Source: Hymenobacter lucidus (GTDB lineage: Bacteria; Bacteroidota; Bacteroidia; Cytophagales; Hymenobacteraceae). Taken from it: 64,000 bases of DNA. The stretch covers positions 310,001 through 374,000 of the forward strand of contig NZ_JAJADR010000005.1 in assembly GCF_020447265.1 (NCBI RefSeq), given 5' to 3'. Under the pieces are notes generated by a model. It saw nothing but the letters and a program-made list of their open reading frames with translations. It did not search any database and had not been told where the DNA came from. Below, piece by piece: positions 14,252 through 23,557 of this stretch (positions are counted from its first letter, which is position 1; each line of letters starts with the position of its first letter). The translations under genes and the position numbers were made by a program.

Positions 14252-16864
14252 ATGAACTTCAATAATTTCACCATCAAGGCCCAGGAGGCCGTGCAGAAGG
14301 CCACTGAAATTGCCGGCGGCAATCAGCAGCAGGCCATCGAAACGGGCCACCTGCTCAAGGGCCTCTTCCAGAGCGACGAGAATGTACTCTCGTTTCTGGC
14401 CAATAAGCTGGGCGTCAACCTCAACATCCTCACGCCCCGCCTCGATGCCATTGTGGCCGGGTATCCTAAAGTAAGCGGGGGCTCCCCCTACCTCGCCAAC
14501 GAGGCCAACGCCGCCCTGCAGCGCGCCAATAACTACCTCAAGGAGTTCGACGACGAGTACGTATCCGTGGAGCACCTGCTGCTCGGGCTGCTCGGCGGCA
14601 AAGACGCCGTGGGCACCCTGCTCAAAGACACCGGCTTCAACGAAAAGGACCTGAAAGCCGCCATCAAGGAGCTGCGCGGGGGCCGCAAGGTCACCAGCGC
14701 CACGGCCGAAGACCAGTACCAGAGCCTGAACCGCTACTCCCGCAACCTCAACGAGCAGGTGCGCACCGGCAAGATGGACCCCGTCATCGGCCGCGACGAG
14801 GAAATCCGCCGCGTCCTGCAAATCCTGAGTCGGCGCACGAAGAACAACCCCGTGCTGCTCGGTGAGCCCGGCGTGGGTAAAACCGCCATTGTCGAGGGCC
14901 TGGCCCAGCGCATCGTGGCCGGCGACGTGCCCGAAAACCTCAAGGACAAGATCATCATGTCGCTCGACATGGGCCTGCTCATTGCCGGCGCCAAGTACAA
15001 GGGCGAGTTTGAGGAGCGCCTCAAGTCCGTTATCAAGGAAGTAACCGACTCCGATGGGCAGATCATTCTGTTCATCGACGAGATGCACACCCTCATTGGG
15101 GCCGGCGGTGGTGGCGAAGGCGCCATGGACGCGGCCAACCTGCTCAAGCCCGCTTTGGCCCGGGGCGAGCTGCACTCCATCGGCGCCACCACCCTCAAGG
15201 AGTACCAGAAGTACATCGAGAAAGACAAGGCCCTGGAGCGCCGTTTCCAGGCCGTGATGGTGGACGAGCCCACTATCGAGGACGCCATCAGCATCATGCG
15301 CGGCATTAAGGAGAAGTACGAGCTGCACCACGGCGTGCGCATTACCGACGACGCCGTCATTGCCGCCGTGGAGCTCAGCAGCCGCTACATCACCGACCGT
15401 TTCCTGCCCGACAAGGCCATCGACCTCATGGACGAGGCCGCGGCCAAGCTGCGCATCGAGCTGAACTCCATGCCTGTGGAGCTCGACGAAATCCAGCGCC
15501 GCATCATGCAGCTCGAGATTGAGCGGGAAGCCATCCGCCGCGAGGAAAACAAGGACCGCGAAACCGTGCTCAACAAAGACCTGAGCGAGCTGACGGCCAA
15601 GCGCGACACGCTGAAAGCCCAGTGGGAAAACGAGAAATCGGTGCTCACCGGTATTCAAGAGCAAAAGGAGGCCATCGAGAAGTTCAAGCTCGAAGCCGAG
15701 CAGGCCGAGCGCCAGGGCGACTACGGCCGCGTGGCCGAGCTGCGCTACGGCAAGATTCAGGAGGCCGAAGCTAAGCTGAAGCAACTCCAGGACGAGGCCA
15801 ACGCCAACGAAGCCGGGGGCACCATGCTCCAGGAAGTCGTGACGGCCGAAAGCATTGCCGAGGTAGTGGCCAAGTGGACCGGCATCCCTGTCAGCAAGAT
15901 GCTGGCCAGTGACCGGGAAAAGCTGCTCAACCTCGAAGCCGAGCTGGGCAAGCGCGTGGCCGGACAGAGTGAGGCCATTATGGCCATTTCCGATGCCGTG
16001 CGCCGCTCCCGGGCCGGCCTCCAGGACCCCAAGCGGCCCATCGGCTCGTTCATCTTCCTGGGCACTACCGGCGTGGGTAAAACCGAGCTGGCCAAGGCCC
16101 TGGCCGAGTACCTGTTCAACGACGAGAACAGCATGGTCCGCATCGACATGAGTGAGTACCAGGAGCGCCACGCCGTGTCGCGCCTCATCGGGGCGCCTCC
16201 CGGCTACGTGGGCTACGACGAGGGCGGTCAGTTGACCGAGGCCGTACGCCGCAAGCCCTACTCGGTGATTCTGCTCGACGAAATCGAGAAGGCCCACCCC
16301 GACGTGTTCAACATCCTGCTGCAGGTGCTCGACGACGGCCGCCTCACCGACAACAAGGGTCGGGTGGCCAACTTCAAGAACACCATCATCATCATGACCT
16401 CCAACACGGGCGCCGACATCATTCAGAAGAACTTCAAGGAGCTCAATGAATACAACCACGACGAGGTGGTAGACCGCACCCGCGAGGAAGTAGTAGAGCG
16501 CCTCAAGCAGCACATGCGCCCCGAATTCCTGAACCGCATCGACGAAATCGTGATGTTCCAGCCCCTCAAGCGCAAGGAAATCCGCAAGATTGTCGATATC
16601 CAGTTCCGGCAGATTCAGCAGCGCCTGCACGAGGCCGGCATCCGCCTCGAAGCCACCGACGAGGTGCTCGACTTCCTCGGCGAGCAGGGCTTCGACCCGC
16701 AGTTTGGCGCCCGGCCGCTCAAGCGCGTGCTGCAGCGTCTGGTGCTCAATGAGCTGAGCAAGGACATTCTCTCGGGCCGCGTGAGCAAAGACGCGGTAGT
16801 GGAAGCCGTGCTGGAAGACGAGCACATCCGCTTCAACAACGTGGAAATTCCGGCCGTCGGGTAA
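14252..16864 (+). CDS. clpB: ATP-dependent disaggregase ClpB
   Basis: 870 residues, full length. The N domain has two helical repeats (about 1-150). NBD1 has Walker A GEPGVGKT at about 204 and Walker B ILFIDEMHTL. The coiled-coil middle domain spans about 410-530 (rich in Glu, Arg and Gln). NBD2 has Walker A GTTGVGKTELAKAL at about 604, VILLDEIEKAHPDV, and the arginine-finger region PEFLNRIDEIV. This Hsp100 chaperone threads aggregated proteins through its pore together with DnaK. The middle domain separates it from ClpA/ClpC. No HrcA or heat-shock operator was recognised upstream. A strong terminator follows. Confidence 0.97.
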   Translation: MNFNNFTIKAQEAVQKATEIAGGNQQQAIETGHLLKGLFQSDENVLSFLANKLGVNLNILTPRLDAIVAGYPKVSGGSPYLANEANAALQRANNYLKEFDDEYVSVEHLLLGLLGGKDAVGTLLKDTGFNEKDLKAAIKELRGGRKVTSATAEDQYQSLNRYSRNLNEQVRTGKMDPVIGRDEEIRRVLQILSRRTKNNPVLLGEPGVGKTAIVEGLAQRIVAGDVPENLKDKIIMSLDMGLLIAGAKYKGEFEERLKSVIKEVTDSDGQIILFIDEMHTLIGAGGGGEGAMDAANLLKPALARGELHSIGATTLKEYQKYIEKDKALERRFQAVMVDEPTIEDAISIMRGIKEKYELHHGVRITDDAVIAAVELSSRYITDRFLPDKAIDLMDEAAAKLRIELNSMPVELDEIQRRIMQLEIEREAIRREENKDRETVLNKDLSELTAKRDTLKAQWENEKSVLTGIQEQKEAIEKFKLEAEQAERQGDYGRVAELRYGKIQEAEAKLKQLQDEANANEAGGTMLQEVVTAESIAEVVAKWTGIPVSKMLASDREKLLNLEAELGKRVAGQSEAIMAISDAVRRSRAGLQDPKRPIGSFIFLGTTGVGKTELAKALAEYLFNDENSMVRIDMSEYQERHAVSRLIGAPPGYVGYDEGGQLTEAVRRKPYSVILLDEIEKAHPDVFNILLQVLDDGRLTDNKGRVANFKNTIIIMTSNTGADIIQKNFKELNEYNHDEVVDRTREEVVERLKQHMRPEFLNRIDEIVMFQPLKRKEIRKIVDIQFRQIQQRLHEAGIRLEATDEVLDFLGEQGFDPQFGARPLKRVLQRLVLNELSKDILSGRVSKDAVVEAVLEDEHIRFNNVEIPAVG

Positions 16865-16879
16865 TTGCCCTGCCCCGGT

Positions 16880-16916
16880 AAAAAGCCCCGCTGGTCATGT
16901 ACCAGCGGGGCTTTTT
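16880..16916 (+). terminator. Rho-independent terminator of clpB
   Basis: Perfect 16-bp stem AAAAAGCCCCGCTGGT with a 5-nt loop CATGT and a T tract, 15 bp after the stop. Confidence 0.92.
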
Positions 16917-16947
16917 CTATCTTCCGGCTTACCTTATTCCTAACTCT

Positions 16948-17268
16948 ATGAAAAAGCTGATTCTGGTAGCCACCTTCTTTCTGTGCCTGGCAGTGCCGCC
17001 CGGGGCGCAGGCCCAAACAACCGGCAAAACAGTTGTGGTACGCCTGTTCGAAGCGCCGAGCAGTCGTCTATATATTAGCTACGGCGACGGCAAAACCGAG
17101 CTGCAGGAGCTGGCCGGTATTACGGGCAAGAAAGAACAGAAAGAAAACACCGAGCAGCTCCAGCGCATCATCGACCGGCTGTATGCGGAAGGCTACCGGC
17201 TGGTCAACAGTTTTGGTAGTAGCCAGGCCAGCGCGCCGGTCAGCACGCTGGTATTCCGCAAAGACTAG
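16948..17268 (+). CDS. Small exported protein of unknown function
   Basis: 106 residues from the ATG at 16948 (MKKLILVATFFLCLAVPPGAQAQ, a clear signal peptide; cleavage likely after AQA). The mature domain of about 84 residues runs VVVRLFEAPSSRLYISYGDGKTE, KEQKENTEQLQRIIDRLYAEG and ends in LVFRKD, an alpha-beta pattern. It reads like a small periplasmic domain found in several Cytophagales, but no function is known to me. A longer frame from 16897 starts inside the clpB terminator and was rejected. Confidence 0.72.
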   Translation: MKKLILVATFFLCLAVPPGAQAQTTGKTVVVRLFEAPSSRLYISYGDGKTELQELAGITGKKEQKENTEQLQRIIDRLYAEGYRLVNSFGSSQASAPVSTLVFRKD

Positions 17269-17285
17269 CTTCCCCACCCCATTGC

Positions 17286-17320
17286 CCGAAGCCCGGCCGC
17301 ATCACGCGGCCGGGCTTCGG
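17286..17320 (+). terminator. Rho-independent terminator
   Basis: Perfect 15-bp stem CCGAAGCCCGGCCGC with loop ATCAC, followed by CGCTTTTT. Confidence 0.85.
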
Positions 17321-17411
17321 CGCTTTTTCTGCCGGCTGCCCACCAACACTCCGGCCAACTCCTTGTTTGTGAAGAACGTAGACTGAACCATTCACTCTTA
17401 GCCCATTAGGT

Positions 17412-18425
17412 ATGCGTTACTCTTCCCTTCTTTCTGAGGTCGGTTCGTTGGCAGTATCCCGCTTTTTGCGGCTAGCCGCATTGAGCTTGTTGCTAGGCGG
17501 TCTGCTGCCAGCCTGCTCCGACGATGATGAAAATGAGCCAGAGGCGGCGGCTCCGGCCAAAATCACCGTTCCGCAGCAGGCTTTGCACCCCGAAGGCATT
17601 CAGTACGACGAGAGCCGGAAACACTTCCTGGTTAGCTCCCGCACCCAGGGCAAGATTGGGACCGTGAAAGACGACAGCACCTACACCGTGTTTGCCGACG
17701 ACCCCCGGCTGATTTCCACCATTGGCCTCAACCTCGACGCCACCCGCCAACGCCTGCTGGTAGCCGTATCCGACAACGGAGCCAACACTACCCGCTCCAC
17801 TTCGGCCACCTTGCGGCAGCTGGCGGCAGTGGCCATCTACAACTCTACCAACGGTAGCCTGATCCGCTACGTGGACCTAGGCGGCCTCCGGTCGGGGCAA
17901 AACCATTTTGCCAACGACATTGCCGTTGACGCCCAGGGCAACGCCTACATCACCGACAGCCTGTCGCCTATCATCTACAAAGTGGATGCGCAGGGCAACG
18001 CGTCCATATTTCTGGAAAATGCCCAGCTGAGCGGCGGCACCGGCTTTGGCCTGAACGGCATCGTATTTCACCCCGACGGCTACCTGCTGGTGGCCAAGGC
18101 CAACGACGGCACGCTGTTCAAAGTCCCCGTCAGCAACCCCGCCAGCTTCACCAAGGTCACAGTGCCAGCCACGCAAAGCCTGACCGGGGCCGACGGCTTG
18201 CTGCTCTTTGATGCCCAGACGCTGCTGCTCGTATCAGGCAGCCAGGCCCGGGTGCTGCGCCTGACCAGCACCGATGCCTGGGTCACGGCCGGCGTCAACG
18301 GCACGTTTATTACCGGGGCAGTAAGCCCTACTACCATCACCCGCCGCAGTCCTTCCGATGCCTACGTGCTCTATCCTTACCAAGCTACCTCGCCCCGCTT
18401 TGCCATCGTCAAAGTCGGCTTTTAA
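17412..18425 (+). CDS. Lipoprotein with SMP-30/NHL-like propeller
   Basis: 337 residues. A lipoprotein signal with hydrophobic LAALSLLLGGLLPAC and the lipidated Cys at 35, followed by an acidic SDDDENEPE spacer of the type that favours surface export in Bacteroidota. The body is a six-blade propeller resembling SMP-30/gluconolactonase: HPEGIQYDESRKHFLVSS, GLNLDATRQRLLVAVSD, NDIAVDAQGNAYITDS, LNGIVFHPDGYLLVA and ADGLLLFDAQTLLLVS. It may be a sugar-lactone hydrolase or only a binding scaffold; I could not confirm the metal ligands. Monocistronic, with its own terminator. Confidence 0.82.
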   Translation: MRYSSLLSEVGSLAVSRFLRLAALSLLLGGLLPACSDDDENEPEAAAPAKITVPQQALHPEGIQYDESRKHFLVSSRTQGKIGTVKDDSTYTVFADDPRLISTIGLNLDATRQRLLVAVSDNGANTTRSTSATLRQLAAVAIYNSTNGSLIRYVDLGGLRSGQNHFANDIAVDAQGNAYITDSLSPIIYKVDAQGNASIFLENAQLSGGTGFGLNGIVFHPDGYLLVAKANDGTLFKVPVSNPASFTKVTVPATQSLTGADGLLLFDAQTLLLVSGSQARVLRLTSTDAWVTAGVNGTFITGAVSPTTITRRSPSDAYVLYPYQATSPRFAIVKVGF

Positions 18426-18456
18426 ACCTTGGTAGCCCGTTGCTGGCTAAGCGTAG

Positions 18457-18490
18457 AAAAGCCCCGCGGCACAGTGCCGCGGGGCTTTTT
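18457..18490 (+). terminator. Rho-independent terminator
   Basis: Stem AAAAGCCCCGCGGCA / TGCCGCGGGGCTTTT with a short loop and T tract, 32 bp after the stop. Confidence 0.9.
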
Positions 18491-18954
18491 GCATTCTGAT
18501 TCTGAGTTGTTCAGGGGTATTGCAGGGCAAGGAAACAATGGAAATCCGCACCCACGTCGACGATGCGGCCGCAGACCGGATTGAACTAGCCCCGACTAGT
18601 ACTATAACACCCCGCCACCAACCCTACCGGCCGCACCCGAACAGAGTACATGCATATTTTTGAATATTCAGCAGATACCTCGTTCCGGAAAAACGTTGAT
18701 ACTCAACCCTGACAGGGCTTGACTCAGACCTCCTCGACGGGCCGGCACAAGCCGACCTTTTCGGGCCCTGAATAGGGGCTGAGGAACGCTGACCGGGCAT
18801 TTTCAGCCGCAATGCACCCTTTCAGCAGCAATGCCGTACTGGCATACGCTACCCCTCCTTGCCCCCGGCGGAGAGTTGCCCTCGAAAGAGGATTTTTTCT
18901 TTATCACCAGCGCCTCACAGCTTCTCTATTTCCCACCCCTACTTCCAGTTTTCC
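18491..18954. other. Long intergenic region ahead of the giant T9SS gene
   Basis: 464 bp without a supported gene. An exact TAnnTTTG-type box (TATTTTTG) lies at 18655-18662, about 290 bp before the next start, and could serve it with a long leader. Nothing else stands out. Confidence 0.4.
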
Positions 18955-21900
18955 ATGACTGCAACCTTACTCTCCGGCCCGCTGTCTGGCACAGCAGGCC
19001 AGACCCCTAGCTCCCAAAAGCGGCGGCCAGCCCGGCTGCTTCTGCTGCTCTGGGTATTGCTCTTTGGTGTAGCTGCTGCCCAACCGGGCTTTGGCCAAAC
19101 CACGACTACAGGCCGCCTGCAGTGGTGGCCGCTGAAGGCTAACAACCAGGACAGCGCCGCCGTGCGGGCGCCGGGCGTGCTACCCAGCAGCAGCACCCTG
19201 CGTAATTTCTATTTATCTGACGTAACCTTGGGCACGGCTATCCGGCCCTACTCAGCCCTCTTTGGCGCGGCTTTTGGCTCCTCTCCCAGCGGCGACGGGT
19301 CGTTTATTCCGTTGCCGGGCAGCAATCTGAACCGCATCTACTACGCCCAGTTCACTATTACGGCGGCGGCCAATGCCACGCTGCGGACCGACTCGCTGGT
19401 GCTGTGGTCGGCCTTCAATAACACCGCCAGCAACCTGAAGCTGGCCGTAGTATACTCCAAAACCGGCTTCACAACCAACGACTCGACCAGCATCACTGGC
19501 GGTGGCACCGGCCCGATTGGCCCGCTGACCACGCGCACTACCACGCCTGGCACCGGTACCGGCACCTTTGCCGACCCAATCTTTCTGCGCAACCAGAACA
19601 CGGGCTCTAACCAGACCTACCGCCTGGCCCTGAACTCGGCGAGCGGCGTGACGCTCAGCCCCGGCCAAACCCTGACCGTGCGCCTATACTACGCCAGCGG
19701 TAGCAACAGCGCCGGCCGCTACGCCCTGCTACGCGACGTGCGCATTGTAGGTCAGGCTACTACTACGTCTAATTGCAACGCGGCCTTCTCGTATGCGGCT
19801 TCGACCTTCTGCACCAACGGCACCAACCCCACACCCACGATAAGCGGTACCACGGGCGGCACGTTTAGCTCGACTGCGGGCCTGAGCCTGAACGCCAGCA
19901 CCGGTGCTATCAACCTGGCGGCCTCCACGCCCGGCACCTACACTGTGACGTACAGCACCGGCGCCGCTTGTTCGAGTACCGCTACTATCACGGTGACGGC
20001 AGCGCCCACGGCTACGTTCAGCTACGCTAATGCAGCCTACTGCTCCGGCGACGGGGCTACCCCTACCCCTACCGTAGCCACGGGCGCCACTAGCGGCACG
20101 TTCAGCTCTACTGCCGGCCTGACTATCAATGCCAGCACTGGTGCAATCAACCTGGTGACGAGTACGCCCGGCACTTACACCGTGACCAACACAGTGGCTG
20201 CTTCCGGCGCCTGCGCGGCCGTAACGGCCACCACTACCGTAACTATCAGCCCCGCTACGACGGCCACGTTTGCGTATTCGGCCGCTACTTTCTGCCAGAG
20301 CGCAGCCAACCCCACGCCCACGGTAAGCGGCACTACGGGCGGCACGTTTAGCTCGACTGCGGGCCTGAGCCTGGATGCCGCAACAGGCGCTATCAACCTG
20401 ACGGCCTCCACGCCCGGCACTTATACCGTGACGTACCGCGTAGCCGGCAACTGCCCTTCGAACAGCACGCAGACGGTAACCATTACCGGTGCACCTTTGG
20501 CAACTTTCTCCTATAGCAATGCCGCCTACTGCGCAACGGGTACCACGAATCCGACGCCGGTTTTTGCTTCGGGAGCCAGTGCCGGCACCTTCTCGGCAAC
20601 TCCCGCCGGCCTGGCAATTGATGCCGCTACCGGCGTTGTTGCGCTAGGTAGCAGCACACCCGGCACCTACACAGTAACCAATACCGTAGCCGCTTCCGGC
20701 AGTTGCGCGGCTTCTTTGGCCAACACTACCGTAACGATTCAGGCGGCCCCAACGGCGACGCTGACGGCCAGTGGCCCTACCACGTTCTGCCAGGGTGGCT
20801 CGGTGGTGCTGACGGCCCAGAGCGGGACGGGCAACACATATCAGTTTCTGCTCAATGGTAGCGCTATTACCGGGGCTACGTCGGCTACTTACACCGCTAC
20901 CACGGGCGGCAGCTACTCGGTAGTAGTAACCAGCTCTGCTGGCTGCTCGGCTACCAGCTCGGCTACTGTTGTAACCGTGAATCCGGCCACTACGGCCACC
21001 TTCAGCTATAGTGCTGCGACCTTCTGCCAGAGCGGCACCAATCCTACGCCGACTATTACCGGCACGGCGGGTGGCACGTTCAGCTCGACTGCGGGCCTGA
21101 GCCTGAACGCCAGCACCGGTGCTATCAACCTGACGGCCTCCACGCCCGGTACTTACACCGTCACCTACAGTGTGGGCGGTACCTGCCCTTCTTCGAGCAC
21201 GGCTTCCGTCACCATTACCAATGCGCTGTCGGCCAGCTTCTCCTATGCCAGTGGCTCGTATTGCGCCGGCGGAGCGGGTACTCCAACGCCAGTATTGGGC
21301 ACAGGCGCTTCAGCCGGAACTTTCAGCTCGACTGCAGGCCTGGTGATTAATGCCACGACTGGCGCTATCAACCTGGCAACCAGCACGCCCGGCACTTACA
21401 CCGTAACTAATACCGTAGCTGCGTCCGGTAGCTGCGCTGGTTCTTCCGCTACTACTTCGGTGACCATCAATGCGGCCCCAACGGCCACGCTGACGGCTGG
21501 TGGCCCGACGACCTTCTGCGCCGGCGGTTCGGTGGTACTCACAGCTCCGGCTGGGACGGGCAACACCTACCAGTTCCTGCTCAACGGCACGGCCATTACG
21601 GGCGCTACTTCGGCTACCTACACGGCCACGGCCAGTGGCGCCTATAGCGTTACGGTGACCAACGCCAGCGGCTGCTCGGCCACTTCGGCGGCCACGACGG
21701 TCACTGTGAATCCGGCCACGACAGCTACCTTCAGCTACAGTGCCACCACCTTCTGCCAGAGCGGCACCAACCCCACACCTACTATTACCGGCACAACTGG
21801 CGGTACGTTTAGCTCCGCTTCGGGCCTGAGCCTGAATGCCACAACGGGTGCTATCAACCTGGCCGCTTCGACGGCTGGCACCTACACCGTGACCTACAGC

Positions 21901-22701
21901 GTGGGCGGTACCTGCCCTTCGAGCGCCACAGCTTCGGTTACCATCAGCACTGCGCAGTCGGCTACATTCTCGTATGCCAATGCCACGTACTGTGCCGGCT
22001 CTACCGGCACAGTGAGCCCCACGCTGGCGGCCGGCGCTTCGGCTGGTACGTTTACGTCCACCGCGGGTCTGGTGCTGAATGCTACGACCGGTGTCATCAA
22101 CTTGGGCACGAGCACGGCCGGCACCTACACTGTGACCAACACAGTGGCGGCCTCCGGCTCCTGCGCTTCAGCCACGGCCACCACCACGGTGACCATCAAC
22201 GCCCGCCCGGCCACGCCGACGCTGAGCGTGCAGTACAACGGCCCGACCACCACACTGACCTCCAGCGCGACTACGGGCAACCAGTTCTACCTCAATAACG
22301 TGGCCATCCCCGGCGCTACGGGCCAGACCTACGTGGTTAACACCCCGGCCCAGTACGGCTCCTACACCGTCGTTACGACCTCGTCGGCCGGCTGCGCTTC
22401 GCTACCATCGTTGGCCCTGGTGGTCAGCTCCAGCGTGAAGCCCCTGGCCGGCAGCAGCCTGAGCGTGTATCCTAACCCGACCCACGACGGCCAGCTTACG
22501 GTGGAGCTCAGCGGCTACCGCGCCGCCACCACACTGAGCGTAGTCAATGCTCTGGGCCAGCAGGTCTTCACGACTGCCGTGCCCGCCTCGGGCGGTACGA
22601 GCAAGCAGGCCGTGAACCTGAGCCAGCTGCCGGCCGGCATCTACATCCTGCGCGCAGCCACCGAGGGCGGCATCGATACCCGCCGTATCGTCAAGGAATA
22701 A
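18955..22701 (+). CDS. Giant repetitive T9SS type A exoprotein
   Basis: 1248 residues from the ATG at 18955 (MTATLLSGPLSGT). The upstream in-frame part looks untranslated. A hydrophobic signal (about 24-46, LLLLLWVLLFGVAAAQ) is followed by a unique N-terminal beta domain (about 47-260). About ten Ig-like modules follow, built from recurring pieces such as TFCQSGTNPTPTITGT, GGTFSSTAGLSLNA and GTYTVTNTVAASGSC. The repeats are also obvious at DNA level. The C-terminus is a T9SS type A sorting domain (LSVYPNPTHDGQLTVEL, GIYILRA). Composition is extremely Ser/Thr/Ala/Gly-rich. A surface adhesin or stalk-like protein is the best guess; no catalytic motif is visible. Confidence 0.85.
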   Translation: MTATLLSGPLSGTAGQTPSSQKRRPARLLLLLWVLLFGVAAAQPGFGQTTTTGRLQWWPLKANNQDSAAVRAPGVLPSSSTLRNFYLSDVTLGTAIRPYSALFGAAFGSSPSGDGSFIPLPGSNLNRIYYAQFTITAAANATLRTDSLVLWSAFNNTASNLKLAVVYSKTGFTTNDSTSITGGGTGPIGPLTTRTTTPGTGTGTFADPIFLRNQNTGSNQTYRLALNSASGVTLSPGQTLTVRLYYASGSNSAGRYALLRDVRIVGQATTTSNCNAAFSYAASTFCTNGTNPTPTISGTTGGTFSSTAGLSLNASTGAINLAASTPGTYTVTYSTGAACSSTATITVTAAPTATFSYANAAYCSGDGATPTPTVATGATSGTFSSTAGLTINASTGAINLVTSTPGTYTVTNTVAASGACAAVTATTTVTISPATTATFAYSAATFCQSAANPTPTVSGTTGGTFSSTAGLSLDAATGAINLTASTPGTYTVTYRVAGNCPSNSTQTVTITGAPLATFSYSNAAYCATGTTNPTPVFASGASAGTFSATPAGLAIDAATGVVALGSSTPGTYTVTNTVAASGSCAASLANTTVTIQAAPTATLTASGPTTFCQGGSVVLTAQSGTGNTYQFLLNGSAITGATSATYTATTGGSYSVVVTSSAGCSATSSATVVTVNPATTATFSYSAATFCQSGTNPTPTITGTAGGTFSSTAGLSLNASTGAINLTASTPGTYTVTYSVGGTCPSSSTASVTITNALSASFSYASGSYCAGGAGTPTPVLGTGASAGTFSSTAGLVINATTGAINLATSTPGTYTVTNTVAASGSCAGSSATTSVTINAAPTATLTAGGPTTFCAGGSVVLTAPAGTGNTYQFLLNGTAITGATSATYTATASGAYSVTVTNASGCSATSAATTVTVNPATTATFSYSATTFCQSGTNPTPTITGTTGGTFSSASGLSLNATTGAINLAASTAGTYTVTYSVGGTCPSSATASVTISTAQSATFSYANATYCAGSTGTVSPTLAAGASAGTFTSTAGLVLNATTGVINLGTSTAGTYTVTNTVAASGSCASATATTTVTINARPATPTLSVQYNGPTTTLTSSATTGNQFYLNNVAIPGATGQTYVVNTPAQYGSYTVVTTSSAGCASLPSLALVVSSSVKPLAGSSLSVYPNPTHDGQLTVELSGYRAATTLSVVNALGQQVFTTAVPASGGTSKQAVNLSQLPAGIYILRAATEGGIDTRRIVKE

Positions 22702-22727
22702 GCCTCACGGCTGCTTTCTTTCCGCTG

Positions 22728-22762
22728 AAAAAGCCCTGGCCTACTTGGTCAGGGCTTTTTTT
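22728..22762 (+). terminator. Rho-independent terminator
   Basis: Stem AAAAAGCCCTG / CAGGGCTTTTTT, 27 bp after the T9SS gene stop, ending in a T tract. Confidence 0.88.
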
Positions 22763-22823
22763 AGGCCCCGGCTCAGGCTGTGGACAACATCAGCATGAGC
22801 CAGTTACTTTCTGGGCTTACCCG

Positions 22824-22831
22824 TAACTTTG
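22824..22831 (+). promoter_or_regulatory. Candidate -7 box TAACTTTG, leaderless start
   Basis: An exact TAnnTTTG match that ends only 4 bp before the ATG at 22836. If used, transcription would start at or next to the start codon, giving a leaderless mRNA. Confidence 0.45.
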
Positions 22832-22835
22832 CCCT

Positions 22836-23426
22836 ATGTCCGTTTTCCAGACCTACCTGCAGCTTGGCTTTTTCCACATTTTCAACCTGCAGGCCTACGA
22901 CCATCTGGTGTTTCTGCTGGCCTTGTGCGCGCCCTACGTAGCAGCTGATTGGCGGCGGGTGCTGGCCCTGATTACCAGCTTCACCATCGGGCATTCGGTT
23001 ACGCTGGCTTTGGCTACGCTGGGGCTAGTGCAGTACAACCCGCGCGTGATTGAGGTGCTGATTCCGATTACCATTCTGCTAACCTGCGGGCTGAATCTGC
23101 GCAAGGCCGGCCAGGATACGCGCCGGCAAGCCCTGCTGTGGGCTGCACCCAACCTGCTGGCGGCCGTATTCGGGCTGATTCACGGCCTGGGTTTTTCCAG
23201 CTACCTGCGCCAGCTACTGGGCCAAAACAGCCGCCCGGTGCTGGAACTGCTGGCCTTCAACGTGGGGGTAGAGCTGGGCCAACTGCTGATTGTGGCCCTT
23301 ATTCTGGCAGTGGGGTTCGTGGCCTTGCGCGCCGCCGGCATGGCCCGCCGCGACTGGATTCTGGTGGTGAGCGGGGCTGGCGCAGGTATTGCGGCGGTGC
23401 TGCTGCTGCAAAATATTGCTGGCTAA
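22836..23426 (+). CDS. HupE/UreJ-family membrane protein
   Basis: 196 residues, mostly hydrophobic, with about six membrane helices. The family's metal-site motifs are visible: GFFHIFNLQAYDHLVFLLAL (HxxxxxDH), TSFTIGHSVTLALA (GHS) and FGLIHGLGF (HGxGF). HupE/UreJ proteins are thought to take up nickel or cobalt. No hydrogenase or urease genes are visible in this window, so the cargo is unclear. In Bacteroidota this short form often occurs alone near peptidase genes, and here it sits 131 bp before the M1-type metallopeptidase gene. Confidence 0.85.
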   Translation: MSVFQTYLQLGFFHIFNLQAYDHLVFLLALCAPYVAADWRRVLALITSFTIGHSVTLALATLGLVQYNPRVIEVLIPITILLTCGLNLRKAGQDTRRQALLWAAPNLLAAVFGLIHGLGFSSYLRQLLGQNSRPVLELLAFNVGVELGQLLIVALILAVGFVALRAAGMARRDWILVVSGAGAGIAAVLLLQNIAG

Positions 23427-23557
23427 GAAACTATGCCCGCCGGATGCAGCGTTTGGCCCGCACCCGTGTCTTTGCCTCCCAGTAGTGTGCGCCGTGCTGT
23501 GCGCGGCTGGTTTTGCTGATTTTTGCCTTTTCTTTTCGCTTTCTATTTCCTGTTTCT

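Noticed and set aside
14243..16825. 860-codon open frame antisense to clpB
   Set aside because: Exact shadow of clpB caused by GC-rich codons; rich in His, Val and Gly with no domain, while the plus frame has every ClpB motif.
19780..22200. Regular repeats that could suggest CRISPR
   Set aside because: Repeats are in frame, unequal in length and encode Ig-like modules; no 20-40-bp identical repeats with unique spacers.
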